From the NCBI GenBank assembly GCA_025506515.1, contig CM046453.1, forward strand, positions 46,670,395-46,734,394: a stretch of 64,000 bases of DNA, written 5' to 3'. The position numbers were made by a program, and so were the translations under genes. The stretch's first letter is position 1; every line of letters begins with the position of its first letter. Shown piece after piece: positions 11,646 through 23,686 of the stretch. The notes below the pieces were generated by a model. The model searched no databases. It was given only the letters and a program-made list of their open reading frames with translations, and had not been told where the DNA came from. The DNA is from Flaveria trinervia (Eukaryota; Streptophyta; Magnoliopsida; Asterales; Asteraceae).

Positions 11646-13945
11646 AGGAGTGTAAAACCATACAAAGTAGCACCAATGGTACGCCACCATTAGTGACTAC
11701 CAATATTGAAAAGATTCGTATTAAAATTAGTTAAAAAATAAAAATAATAAAATTGCATGAAAAATAGATGTGAAAAGTTAAACTACGCAGGTGAAACGTA
11801 TAAAAACGATAAAAATAAAACCAAACAAAAAGTAGACATAAAGAAATTGAACAAGGTAGGTGAGATATAAAACATATAAAATAATAAGTAAGCAATCTAG
11901 GAGCACATGTATAATATGATGTCCTAAAGTTTGACCGAAATGCCAAACAAATACTTTTAAATATGAAAAGTATTGAAGGGAAATTAAAGGTGAAACATGT
12001 TGTGGATGATTTGTAAAATATGTAAAAGTATTGGACTCAAATAAAACAGTTAAGTATTAATAAAAGAGAAAATATGGGTACAACCACCAAACATATGATA
12101 CAACACTTGATGCATAACCAAGTGATAATTAGTATATATAACACAACTTAAAAGTTGGTCAATTCTTGCAGGGATGTAACATATAGCAATATAACCATCC
12201 ACCAAACTAATTGAAAGTATAGCTTACCAATAGGTCTTCATAATTACCAATAAAAGTTAGCTTGTTATAGTCATTTAAGTAAACTCTTTAAGATTCTCTA
12301 TTAGTTTTGCAGTTATTGCACCCTAATTTTCTTTGAACATGATCCTCGTGCATTGGGACATTCTTAAGGGTTGTTTGGCTGTCTTTGAAGTAGTAAGTGT
12401 TAAACCAATAAAATGTTTGAATGGGTAAGAGATCAGAACTATTAAGTGTTGAACCAGTATGTGTTCTTTGATTGGATTTCCGAATAACTATACATAATGA
12501 CTATTTTACCCATCTAACCATCTACAACCAAACACCTAGGATTTTATATGACCAAATAACTAAAATGAATCGAACTTCTTTTGTCTATAACAAGTATACG
12601 CCGTTTGTGTTTGAACTAAATCTCCATTCTAGAAATCTCCGAGTTGTCATTAATTATATATTAAGATTTTGTTTATTAAAATAATACTAATGTTTATTAG
12701 TGAAAAATATGAAGTTACCAAAAACTCAAGGATACACCATATGGCACTCAACTGCCGAATGATACCAAGTGTAGATTCACTGTCAATCAGCAAATGCCAA
12801 GTGCTAAACCAATGTTGATAAGCATTGAAAGTGATGAAGTGTTGATTGACTACATATTACCACTCAAATGGATGCCTTGTTCATCAATCATAACATTCGA
12901 CAAGACTGTTTATACCAAGGTACTCTTACTCTTAGTGTGTTCTACCTTTTGGAGACAACACATTACTCGAGCTGCCTAACTCTATGGTTTCGATTGTTTG
13001 TATTGTTGTACATTCTGAATATAGATTAGTATATTCTAATTGTTTAGATTTCATAGCATAAAACCTCATACATGTATAGTTAAGTGGTAAGCTTGTTAAA
13101 CCACTTGTTTTATCTGTTAATTGTAACTATTTGTACTCAGTACTGATTTAATCAAGTGTATACTTGAAAAAACATCTAGTATATTTACTCAAAGTATATG
13201 TATGTTTGATATGTAAAAAATTAACTTAGATTCCGCATTTGTAATATGTTCACTAAATGGAAAAGTGTTTTTAATTCATTAACCTGATCCAACAACTAAT
13301 AAGATCTCATATATGAAGTTGGCGATATAAACATTATTATCAACAAACTCCAGATTTCAAAACCATAGAAATCATCACTTATGTTCATTCAATACTTTCA
13401 CAAACATACCAATAACAATGGAATTCAAAACCAAAAATTCAGCAAAAAGAAATTTGATTAACTTTCTTCTCCAAATAATAATGAAAATAAGAGAATAAGC
13501 ATATGTTAAAAGTAATACTTATCATGACTACAAATCTTGCATGTCTCGGTTTGTAGGAAGAAAGACTCACAAATCTAGAACCTTCAAAAGCTGAGTTATG
13601 CCATGGATTTTCTAGTAGAGATGTCTCAGTTTTTAGTTTCATTGTATCATTAAGATTGACAAAAAGAACGGCAGTTAACTTTCGTTGAAGGCACAAAATT
13701 CCGGCGGAAAAAAACTACATAGGGTTGCTGCGACAGCTAGTAACTAGTACATAGTTCTACAAGTATCTCCAGTGATGCATGCACTGACAAGGAGCTATTA
13801 CATATCCACGAGGAGCCCTGACGAGGTGTGCATCATCGATTGGTCGCTACGGTAAGGGTGGGGATGGGTGACAAAGGGTGAGAGGTAGCTGAGTTCAAAT
13901 TCATGACAAGGATGGAGGGTCATAATAAGGAAGGTTTGATTTGAG
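11646..13945. other. gap without supported gene; possible hAT-type MITE remnant
   Basis: AT-rich DNA with short random readings only. Around 12363-12530, phrases such as 'gggttgtttggc' and 'gggtaagagatcagaactattaag' resemble the termini and core of plant hAT-like MITEs (compare 22330-22480). I could not define matching terminal inverted repeats. Nothing else is recognisable. Confidence 0.4.
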
Positions 13946-13950
13946 GGGAG

Positions 13951-14767
13951 TGCAGGACCGTTTGAGGGGGTTTGGTTACTTACAACACAACACACAATGA
14001 CAAGAGATTGATTTAGAACAGTTAACAAATCAAATGGGGAACTAGAAACTAGTTACAATGATACTAAGAAATACAAGTAAATGAGAGACAGATAAAGAAC
14101 AAAATACACAAGTTTTTGGTTTTCAAGAATGTTGTATATTTCTCTCTAGTTCCTTACAAGTGTTACAAAGCATACATTAAGATACAAGGACCAGAGATAC
14201 TTTATACTACATCCTATAGCCGGCCATACTTTGAAGGCCAGCTGGACACATGATCTTGACAACAACAAAATCAATGTAGAGTCAAAAGGTAGATTGCCTT
14301 TTGACTAGTGACTATGACATGCCATAGCTCAAATCCTAATATATTACAAAAAGGATAAAAGTACATAAAGAAGAAAGAAATAGACTCAAGACCTTAATGT
14401 ATAGTTTATCAAAAGCATGGATCTTTTTACCAAGTTGTGAAAGTTGGTGAGTCAAAGAAAGTTGCAGCGGAAAGGTGGTCTAGCTTTATGGTATAAGGTA
14501 CATAAGATAAAGCATGTACTCAAAAGTTCTCAAAAGAAATCTATCTTCATAAACTGGCTATGGAAGAATTTGTCTTTGAAGCTTCGGAAGACTTCATGTT
14601 TGGATTTGGAAGATATTCCTCTTGGCTTAGGAAGATTTCACACATAGAATATTTTCTAATGCAGATTGCGAAACTTCCGAAGCATTCTACTTTAGCACTT
14701 TGTGTATGCATGCAGGACAAACTATTTGGATGTTTTGAATTGCATCAGCCTTATATGAAACCTTACA
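13951..14767 (-). repeat. S-family 3' LTR
   Basis: 817 bp in minus orientation, TGTAAGGTTTC...GGTCCTGCA. CTTCGGAAG-type motifs lie at about 14530-14700. A TATAAA reverse complement ('tttata', 14201-14206) is downstream of the array in the direction of transcription. Confidence 0.9.
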
Positions 14768-14780
14768 AACTCCCCCTAGG
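14768..14780 (-). promoter_or_regulatory. polypurine tract of S element
   Basis: The reverse complement reads CCTAGGGGGAGTT directly before the LTR start TGTAAGG, as expected for the plus-strand primer of a Copia element. Confidence 0.85.
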
Positions 14781-14891
14781 CTGATGCTACCAAAACACTT
14801 GAAGACTTTAGATATTGGCAGTCCTTATTATGATGATGACCATGCCATTCTTCATAAGATGAGCAGGATCATTCAGACTCTCAAAATGTCT

Positions 14892-17800
14892 TCATATCTC
14901 AAAGAGTTCATGTAGAGGTCGATTGAACATGTCTTTCCATGTGTAAACATCTTTAACACCTTGATCTCTGATGACATGCCATCTTTCTAGATTTGTAGAG
15001 TAAGTCCAGGACAAGATGGGTCTTCTTGATGCTAGGGGAGCTACTTGGATTGGGGTTGGTCGAGCTACCTCTTGTTGCATGTCCTCAGGATTATCTGACT
15101 CGTCCTGAGGTTTGGAGATGGATGCCTCATTCTTTTTTTCTTTGACTTTGGTTTAGAAACCATCCTTTTTCTCCTCTTTGAACTATTTTAACTGAGAAGA
15201 TTGGTCTACAGCACCTTGTTGATCAACTTTGTCTTGCTTAGTTGGGTTTCCCTCTCTCATAGGTTCAGATTTAGAGGGGACAAAACCCTGCTATGGATAA
15301 GAAGATGAAGCTTGTTGAGATTCAACAGGAGGTCCAGGTTGTGTTGTCTCAAAAGGTTCAACCTTAACCTCCACTTCTTGAGAAACCTAACTTGGTGGGG
15401 AGTGTAAGTAAACAAGTTCTCCTCTTTTTATCTTCTGCTTGATCACCCTAATATGCTCATCCATGGTAGATAGAGACATAGGGCCAAGTCTCCTTCTAGG
15501 GAATCAATACAACTTTAAGAAGCTCATCATTCTCTGCCTATTAGTAGACTTCTTCATGCTCTTTTGGATGATGGCTTTTTCCTTTACAGCTTCTTATCTC
15601 ATCTTTCTCTTTGTTGTCTTTCTCTCTTTGAGTACTTTAAGTTCAAGTTGATTGAGATACTCAAACTCTATGTACTCAAAGGACAAGGAAGAAGTGCATT
15701 TGCCTAATATAGGCCTATGGCACTCCGGTAGTTGATCATATTGATCCTATCTGTTTCTTTGTCTATTGAGGTTCTTATGGAGCCATATCCTCTTGTTTAG
15801 GACTTTCTTGAACTGGGGAAAGGGTAGGAGCATGTTTGCAGAGCCTTTTCAGTCTCTTTTCTTTCTTAATCTGATGAAACAACCTTGCATCCTCTACCTC
15901 CTTCCTTTCCCTTAACATTTCCATGTCAGCTAGTTCATTAAGCTCATCTAAAGAGTGGAAGATGATATTATCAATATCATAGTTCCTAGTCTATAAGTAG
16001 ACAATCCAAACTGCCCTCACCTCATCATTCTGAGTGTTTAGTCTGGGAGCAGCCCTAATTGCAACATCCATGAAGCCAGTAGACCCAGTAGAGGAACTTT
16101 GTCCCCTTAGATTCCTTTTCATCTCTCTCTTTCCTCCTCCTCAATCTCCTTAGCAATCATTTTTCTTTTTCCTTTGTCACTCACAGACCTTTGTGACTCA
16201 GGGTGGAGAGTGCTTTGGCCTTCATTGTTTGGGGTAGCATCCAAGCTCCGGCCAGAGAAAGGTTGAGATGCACCTTCACTAGTAGGTGTCTCATCAAGGG
16301 AATGGACTTCTGAAGCAGTTGTAGGTGTGAAGGGGTCTCAGGTTCAATAACTAGGCCTTCAGTCAAGGTTTTCCATTTGAAGCTAATCTCAAGGTCTGCC
16401 TCAACATCCAGTTGACCAATGACATTGCCTGATTGCCTCTATATTCTTTTGAGGCTGAACTCTTCAGTAATGTTGTCTTCAATCCTTTGAGCCATCTTTC
16501 TAGCTTGTCTAGATTCGCTTTGATTGACAAGTGACATGTTGACAAGGTCAAGACCTTCATAGTAGTTCAAGGTCTGAAAATTAAAGACTTCTTGTTGCCC
16601 TTGAACTCTTTTAAGAATGAGGGCTCTTCTGTTGGCATTATACATCCACCCAATGACGTAATTAGATGTTCCTTGAGGTGGAGATGACACATCCCTTGCA
16701 ACGCCTTCCTCAAAAATACTCTAAATGATGAAGTCTATAGAGTCCACATCCATGTGATCTTGAGGAAGTTGGTGAGTATCGACTGTTGCAAGTGAAGATA
16801 GTGAGTCTTCAAAGCCCATGCTCTGTGAAGAAGTCACAACTTTTGTAAATATAATGACTTTCTCCCCCTTTTTGGTAGCATCACCCTCTTACACAGGTGA
16901 GCTAGAAGTTAGGTCAATCACATTCATAGGTTCTTGTGTTCCTGTTTGAGCTCTTCCTAAAAGTCTCCTAACTAGTTTCTCCTTGGTTAAGAAATCTCAA
17001 GTCGCTGATCATTGACCTTGTTATGTAAGGTAGTTACCTGAGATTCCAAGTGACTAATCTTAGAGACAGATAGGTGCATATTTTTTGTAGTTTTTGCCTA
17101 TTTAGTCCCAGATTCCCTCTTCTTCATCAGTAGATTCATTGGGGATAAGATAATTGAAACAACTCCTCGGTCTCACCACCAGCATGATGTTCTTGGCTGC
17201 TAGTTTTCCTCTGCTCACTGACTACTCAGATGGAGTATTAGTGGGTTGAGTCTCCATGGTCGAGGTCTTAAAGATGTAATCATTTGTAGAAGTCAAATCC
17301 TCTTCCATATGGACTTCCTGAGCAGAGTCAGGGACATCCACCTTAGTAGTGGGTAGATGATATGGGCTAGACAAGGGAGAAGCAGGATCACTCATCCTTT
17401 TTAGGTGGGGGAAGAGAAGAGAGACTCATGATGCTCACTGAATCCCAAGTCTTCATTATCATAGAAATCAAGGCTAGGGATTGGTTGGTTAAGATCTAAA
17501 GGCTGGGGATGGTAACTTTCCCCTAAAGGTTGTTCACTAGAGTGTTGAGACTTAGAGTGAAGGCTTAAGGCTGTTGGGTTAATGAGCTCATCAGTCTGAG
17601 CATGAGGAACCTCAGGACTGATAGTTAATGTAATTGGAGTGGTTTGCTCCTAAAGAGAAGTGGGGAGCTCTAGAGTCCACTTCCTTCGATGTGGGTAGTA
17701 GTAAGGGGGCCTGCACAAACTGAGTAAATTGTGTAGGGATTCGTTTGGATTTTCATGGTAGATGAGGGTGATTTGTGGCTATTTTGGTGGTTAAGAGGTT

Positions 17801-18620
17801 GAAGGTGTGGGTTCAACACTATCTTGTGTTGCTAGGTTGTCACCTTGAGCAATGAGCTCTAACATTTTAGGGAAAAGGGTTATTTGTACCCCAGAGAAGC
17901 CAACAGTTGGCTTCTTCAAAATTTTAAAGATGTCAGGCTTCATCTATCCCAATTAAGAATATTATTTGTTTCCTCAACTGTAGCGTAGTTCATAGTTGAG
18001 AATGTGTTGAACATATCTAGGAAACATGTAATACTCTAAGGAAGCAAAGTTAGCAAGCAAATTTATATAACTGAGAGTAGCTGAACTTCACCTCTTGAAC
18101 CATTCCATGCACTATGAATGAGAGATCTTCAAGAATCTAGACCCAACCTCGATGCTTGTTGGACAAGCTCTGATGACCACTGTAGTAAGTATTTCCAATG
18201 GGATGAGACCTTCCCTTTCCTTAAGGTCTTTACAAAGTAATCCCCTTCATAGCCCATCTACTGAAAGGATTGGTTGACAACTTCTTTAGAAAAGGACAAT
18301 TCACCTTCCTCATCATCCAGCTAAAGATGGGTGTTTATGATGGCTAGAGTGATGAAGATTGTCCTCCCCTGCACTGTAGCAAACAATGCCTTCTCCCCGT
18401 CTAGGATGACCTCTTGACAGGTCTTCCAGAAATCAAGCAAATGATCCTTATAAAGAACGGGATCAATGGTAAGGGAGGTGAAGTAGTTTGATAGAGTCAA
18501 AAATCAACAAACCGCTAAGAAATATGGATCTTTCTCAGAGTTTAACAGAGCAACCTGATTGTGTTGCTTGTGTAACTGCATGGAAAGGTTTGGGTCATTT
18601 CTGTGGTTGAGGTTGGCCAT
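14892..18620 (-). pseudogene. S-family third ORF (env-like position), decayed
   Basis: The start at 18620-18618 opens a reading MANLNHRNDPN, then QHNQVALLN, then DPVLYKDHLLDFWKTCQEVI and GRTIFITLAIINTHL. This has the same layout as the N-terminus of the T-family third ORF at 63972 (a '..VAYL/ALL..' segment, then NPTIY/DPVLY, then QFW/DFWKT). Several stops and frameshifts follow. Open pieces remain at 16690-16439 (GTSNYVIGWMYNANRRALIL), 16366-16181 and 15080-14892 (TWKDMFNRPLHELFEI, then stop). Position between RNase H and PPT is that of the env-like gene of Sireviruses; I see no signal peptide or fusion peptide, so its function is unknown. Confidence 0.72.
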
Positions 18621-18735
18621 TTGCAAAAGCATAGTGGTGAAGAAAAGAAGAACAAAGGCGGTTCTAAACAAAAATTTGGGAATTTAGGTTTGGGAGAAGA
18701 TAAAGATGATGAAGGAAGAGGGGGAATGGTTGGGT

Positions 18736-19265
18736 TTATATATGAAATGGATTTAAGACAAATTTAATGAAATAGGATAAAGTTTGAAACCCGAATATTA
18801 GTCCCACCTCTGAAAAAGTAGTTTGCTTTTTGCTCAAAAGATAGTTTTCTTGGTAGTCGAAAATCTTCCGAAGGTAAATTGTCTTTGGAAGTTTTAATGA
18901 AAAAGCTTCCGAAGCCAAAATGACTTCGAAATAATTTCCTAAGAGTTTTGAAAATTTTGCTTCGGAAGAGAATTAAGTCTTGGATACTTTATTCAATTAA
19001 GAATAAAGCTTCCGAGAGATAATTTACTTCGGAAGAAAGTTGTCCTTAAAAACACTCAAATGCTTAAGGAAAATATTAAGCTTCAGAAGATATTTTGGAA
19101 ATTTCTTCCAAAGGTAATTTCACTTAACTAGTTATTTGTTTTAAAGGCGTATGTTTTTTTGAAGATAAAATTATATCTTCCAAAGGAAAAAAAAGATCAA
19201 GATTTTAAAAACTCTAAGGAAAATCTTCTAAAATATTTTCTTCCAAAGAAAATAAGAGCTTATGA
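18736..19265 (-). promoter_or_regulatory. putative internal promoter of S third ORF
   Basis: Between the RNase H stop (19334) and the third-ORF start (18620) lies an array of CTTCGGAAG/CTTCCGAAG motifs (about 18860-19260), the motif that fills the S LTR. Downstream, in the direction of transcription, comes TATATAAA (18736-18743), then a pyrimidine-rich leader of about 115 nt ('cttccttcatcatc...') and the start codon. Array, TATA and CT-rich leader repeat the logic of the LTR promoter. The promoter function is inferred; the motifs are seen. Confidence 0.55.
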
Positions 19266-19333
19266 AGATGATGAAATAGACAACTTAGGACACACAAATT
19301 TTAGAAATAATATGAATTAGTTTTAAGAAAAAG

Positions 19334-19765
19334 CTACTTAAGGTTAATCATCCCAATAGTTGGTATGAGGTATTTAAATCTTTGTTCATCAAAAGCTTTA
19401 GTGAACAAATCAGCATATAGTTCATTTGTGTTAACCTTGACTAGTTTGATCAAGCCCTTTTCAAAGTTATCTCTAAATAATGATACCTCATACATGATGT
19501 GTTTAGTCCTTAAGTGTTGTATAGGATTCTCTATAATAGAGATGGTACTATTGTTGTCTTTGTGAATGGGAGCCTCTTTAAAGTTGAACCCATAGTCCAA
19601 CATCTGATTCTGAATCCAAAGTACTTGAGCATAGCAGCTTCCAGCAACAATGTATTCAGATTCAACAATTGATGCAGAGACACAGGATTGTTTTTTGCAT
19701 TGGTAGGAGACAACCCTTCAACCAAGAAAATAACATCCCCCTAATGTAGACTTTTCAAGTGGCCT
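19334..19765 (-). pseudogene. S-family RNase H remnant
   Basis: The C-terminal part of Copia RNase H in minus orientation, broken by a frameshift near 19600: STLGGCYFLG, an ESEYIVAG segment (usual EAEYIAA), then MLDYGFNF, HKDNNSTISIIENP, LRTKHIMYEVSLFRDN, and an NLK end followed by a stop. The upstream catalytic part and all of RT and IN are missing; the junction with the gag tail lies near 19765. Confidence 0.85.
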
Positions 19766-19770
19766 TGATC

Positions 19771-20513
19771 TCTTGAGCCTTCTTTGTTTTTCTCTTGCTC
19801 TTTCTTATCAAGTTATTTCTTATAGACTTGGTCATCACAGGCTTCTTACTCTGCTTAGAAGGATAGTGACCCTTCTTAGATTCCTCTTCTTCACTCTTCT
19901 CAGAGCATTCTCCACTATCACTTCTTCATCCTCTTCAATCAAAGGGTCTATGAGAGGAAGTTCATCTTCACAAGTTCCACAAGTAGGAGATCTTATAGAC
20001 AATATTGTGTGTGGAGGAGATATCTCACTAGATCCCAGTCCTTGCTTATTCTATTAACAAACTTTTGTATGCAAGGATGAGGATATAATGTTCTTGAAGA
20101 ATTCTTCTTCAAGAACACATTTTTCTACCCTGGCTTTATTGATCACAAGCTCAGCCTGGCATTCAGTCATCTTGGTTATGAGATCTTTGATCGGATTTTT
20201 GTAGTTGGTGTGTTCATGTTTAAGAACTAAAATGGTTTGCTCTAAGTCCTCTATCTTTAACTTATATTCATTTTCATATCATTTGAAATAAGATTTTAAG
20301 ACATTCAAGGACTCAAGATCAAATCTCATCTCTGAGTTGTAGGACCTATATCTATTAACTTTAGCAATATATCCAGGTGTATAGAGATGTTCCAATACCT
20401 TCGCTTCATCATGGTAAGCCATTACTGCTTGATTTGGAGATGCATCTTTCACCTGAAAACTCCAGTCAAAGCCTCCTTCTTCAACAACAATTGCAGCTTG
20501 CTACTTTGGCTTC
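19771..20513 (-). pseudogene. S-family gag C-terminal tail
   Basis: Lysine/glutamate-rich readings in minus frames include a predicted helix (LDLE/VLKSYFK, YKLKIEDLEQTILVLKHEH) and acidic and basic low-complexity segments (PLIEEDEE, then a RR/K-rich run). Long coiled-coil tails between the first CCHC knuckle and the protease are also seen in the R and T elements here. The 3' end is the pol deletion point. Confidence 0.65.
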
Positions 20514-21720
20514 TCATTCAGGGTGACTTCTTAGTGTACTTTGGTCTGGTTTGTGCTTGGCACCATTTTTCCTTGGTGCCTTGCACTCCCTAGCAAAGTG
20601 ACCCATTTGGTTACAGTTGTAACACTTGAATTTGCTTTTATTCAACCCAAACTTTCCACCAGCTGTATTGCTGGGAAACTTGCTTACTGTCTTGTTGTAG
20701 AACTTCTTGGCTCTGAAAGTGAGAAGAGCCATCTGCTAGACTATCTCCATGTACTCTAGGTCATCTGGATTGATACAGTTCAGGTCTTCAAGGGTGAATA
20801 GAAAGTTTCCTGAGCTTTCAGCAGAAGACACAAAGGCATGTGAAGAACTCGTCTCTTGGAATGGGCTTCCTTAAGTGTAGCTTTCACTGGTGTCTCCAGG
20901 AAGGTGATGAAAGGACCCTTTTGTTAGTTGTTAGGGTAGCATATAAGATGATGTTGAGGTTCTATGCTATCCCTTTTAGTCACATGCAGGGCTGAACTCC
21001 TTTGATTACTAGAGTTACTAGATGAACCTTGCATGTTCATCTCCATTTGTTATCCACTGAGAATACCATACAACTCAGTCAAAGTGAGAGTCTTAAGGTT
21101 CTTAGTCCTCTTGATAGTAGCACATTAATGTTTCCTTTTCCTAGGAAGAGAGGACATGAACTTCCTTACAATGTCCCTATTTTCAAGAGTCACTCCAACA
21201 TCCACTAGAGTGTCCATAATCTCAACATACCTGAAGTATTGTTGAGTCATGGTTTCACTTGTTTAAAGGTGAAATTTTCAAACTACTACTTCAGGAGATC
21301 CTTCTTGTTCTCCTTGGCTTCGGTAGAACCCTTATACATTAGTTTTAATGCGTCCCACAACTGCTTAGCTATTTTGGATTTCTTGAAACCTCTGTATATA
21401 GAGTTTGGAAGAGCAGTCTGAAGGGCTGTCATGGCTTTCGGATTAATTTCTACTCTCTTTCTATCTTTATCAGAGTAGTCCGCCACAGCCTTTGGAATCA
21501 TACCACCTCCAGCAGCAACTGAAGAGGTGCTTGGTATGTTAGGTCTTGAGATAACAGATTCCCACATCCTAGAATCTTAAGACTTGATGAAACCTACCAT
21601 TCTTTGGCACCAAGTGTAAAAATCTTGAAGAGTGATCAGCGGGGACTTTGTCACTTAGTGATAGTTTCCATTTGAGGTGTTAAGGATTTTGTGTGTGTGA
21701 GGGATCTTTAGATGGTGAGA
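20514..21720 (-). pseudogene. S-family gag with CCHC knuckle
   Basis: Minus-strand gag in several frames: DFYTWCQRMVGFIKS near 21600, then SRPNIPSTSSVAAGGG, AVADYSDKDRKRVEINPKAM, TALPNSIYRGFKKSKIAKQL and WDALKLMYKGSTEAKENKKD (21567-21286). After a decayed middle comes the zinc knuckle CYNCNQMGHFARECKAP at about 20640-20580, an intact C-X2-C-X4-H-X4-C. In-frame stops follow the N-terminal domain (KK.LLK then two stops), so it no longer encodes a full capsid. Confidence 0.85.
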
Positions 21721-21743
21721 TCTTACTATCAAGAGCCTGGAAT

Positions 21744-21755
21744 GCTCTGATACCA
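21744..21755 (-). promoter_or_regulatory. primer-binding site of S element
   Basis: The reverse complement is TGGTATCAGAGC, an exact match to the Copia iMet primer site, two bases inside the 5' LTR. Confidence 0.92.
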
Positions 21756-21757
21756 AT

Positions 21758-22301
21758 TACAGGACCGTTTGAGGGGGGTTTTGTCACTTAAAACACAACA
21801 CATAATGAGGAGAGATTGATTTAGAACACTTAACAGATCAAATGGGGAACTAGAAACTAGTTACATTGATACTAAGAAACACAAGTAATTGAGAGACAGA
21901 ACAAGAACAAAATACAGAAGTGCTACCAAGCATACACTAAGATACAAGGACTAGAGATACTTTATACTACATCCTTGTGAAAGTTGCTGAGTCTGATAAA
22001 GCAGTAGATTGGTGGTCCAGTTTTATGGTATAAGGTACATCAGATAAAGCATGTACTCAAGTCTTCAGAATAAATCTATCTTCATAAACTGACTTTAGAA
22101 GAGTTTGTCTTTAAATCTCCAGAAGACTTCATGTTTGGCTTTAAAAGATATTGGTCTTGGCTTCGGAAGATTTCACACTTCGAATATTTTCTAGTGTAGA
22201 TTGTGAAACTTCCAAAGCATTCTACTTTAGTGTTTATGCATGCATGCAAGACAGACTATTTGGATGTTTTGAATTGCATCAGCCTTATATGAAACCTTAC
22301 A
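21758..22301 (-). repeat. S-family 5' LTR with internal deletion
   Basis: 544 bp. Its left part matches 13951-14210 and its right part matches 14435-14767. The junction is near 21975 ('actacatccttgtgaaagttg'), so the middle, including 'gccggccatactttg', is gone. The core TATA region survives at about 21960. Confidence 0.88.
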
Positions 22302-23686
22302 AGGAGGGGTAAATTGGTCAAGTTTTCCATTCAACATCTTCCTATCTCTTAACCGTTAAGAGCTGAATGAAACTATTAAAAGGTGGTGTTTTCTTGAACC
22401 CAACAATAGAACCTCTTATGGTATTAGGCGTAGTCTCTAAATGGTTTCATTAAAAGGCTACCAAACAAGCTCTTAGTTCTATTGACATTTATCATATATA
22501 GGTTTGTCTCATATGTGATAGAATTTTGTGGTAATCATTATCTCATGTTTCTTATTACCTTCAAAAAATGATTCATAAAAATATCTAATTTGATATATGT
22601 ATGATACAATTATTAAATACAATGGTGAAATAGTTTGTGGTGATGTGTATTCATAAGCACCGATAGGATAAAATAGGCATATCATTACGGTGACAATGAT
22701 GTGACATCATTTGTGCTGGTTATATTTCCTCTATTTTTATTTTGTGTATCAATCTCATGATTTTGAATTTTGATAAGATGCATATAAATTGGTCGTGTAA
22801 TAGCCAACATAAATCCTATAAAGATGTTTTCCACATTGCCCCTAATGGGTTGCATATCCAGGAACTCACGGTTTTGTTTTTACATGACGAGTTGCTCATC
22901 CAAGGAAAAAAGTTTCTTCGTAGAGAAGGTTTCCACAACTTTACGTGGAATACTTTATTCTCCCAATCAATCGATGTAGGACTTAAATAATCACCTCCTT
23001 ACCGGAACCCAGTGTTCGCACTGATACACCGGTTTGGTACCTCTCTCTAATACCATCTTTAATAGCCCACATAAATCGTACTATGATATTTTGTTTTGCC
23101 TCTGATGGGTTGCCCATCCAAGAACTCATGGTTTTGTTTTCATCCAACTAGTTGTTCGCCCATACAAAATGCTCTTAGTAGAAAACATTTCCCCCCCCTT
23201 ATTATTTAAGTTGCATTCTCTCCCTCAACCGATGTGCGACTTACAAACCCTATGATTCTTTATTTTGTTTTGATGGATGGTTGTCTCTACCCTAATATTT
23301 TGTGATTCATTTGAATTGTTTACAATTTTAGACATGTTATCATGTGATTATTTGTGAGCTCGATGAATATATTTTTAAAATATATATTATTAGTTATGTT
23401 AGTTATACAATACTTAATATTAGTTTTCTCTTTCTTATTACCCATTTCATTTTATTACTAATTTAATTGAATTACATTTGTTTATGTATATGCTATGTCC
23501 AAATAATTCATTTGGTCCCCAGGTATGAAAAACTACTATCACAACTTTAGATTTTATATAAATGTAATATTATTGTCCCTAAGATAGGATGGATGTTAAT
23601 TTCTCTTTTATAATTATTAGTTAATGAATGAAATACCCTTATGGTAAAGAAATCAGAAGTTAAAAATCTATTTAAATTAACCAGCC
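22302..23686. other. inter-element DNA with MITE-like and duplicated repeat
   Basis: No gene. The 22330-22490 part ('cttaaccgttaagagctgaatgaaac', 'aatagaacctcttatgg', 'ggctaccaaacaagctctta') resembles plant hAT-type MITEs. The 22795-22990 and 23060-23250 parts are diverged copies of one unit (see separate entry). The remainder is AT-rich. Confidence 0.5.
22795..23252 (+). repeat. two diverged copies of a CGATGTGGGAC-type dispersed repeat
   Basis: Unit 1 (22795-22987) and unit 2 (about 23060-23252) share 'aatagcc.acataaatc', 'ctgatgggttgc.atccaa', 'gaactca.ggttttgttt', 'gttg.tc..ccaa' and end with 'ctctc.ccaaccgatgtgcgacttac'-like sequence. Such units, ending in 'cgatgtgggactta', are common intergenic repeats in plant genomes. 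One copy overlaps an 82-codon reading that I do not regard as coding. Confidence 0.6.

Larger units (their letters stand above)
13951..22301 (-). mobile_element. S-family Sirevirus-like Copia element, pol-deleted
   Basis: Two LTRs in the same orientation (13951-14767 and 21758-22301) bracket, in minus order, the primer-binding site (21744-21755), gag (21720-20514), a coiled-coil gag tail, a short RNase H remnant (19765-19334), a third ORF (18620-14892) and a PPT (14768-14780). Protease, integrase and reverse transcriptase are absent, so the copy is non-autonomous. Flanks are 'gggag' on the left (13946-13950) and 'aggag' on the right (22302-22306), a probable 5-bp target duplication with one mismatch. 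The 5' LTR has lost about 270 bp internally, so the LTRs differ in length. Confidence 0.87.

Noticed and set aside
12794..12979. 61-codon plus-strand reading
   Set aside because: No domain, no matching neighbour, expected by chance in this length of DNA.
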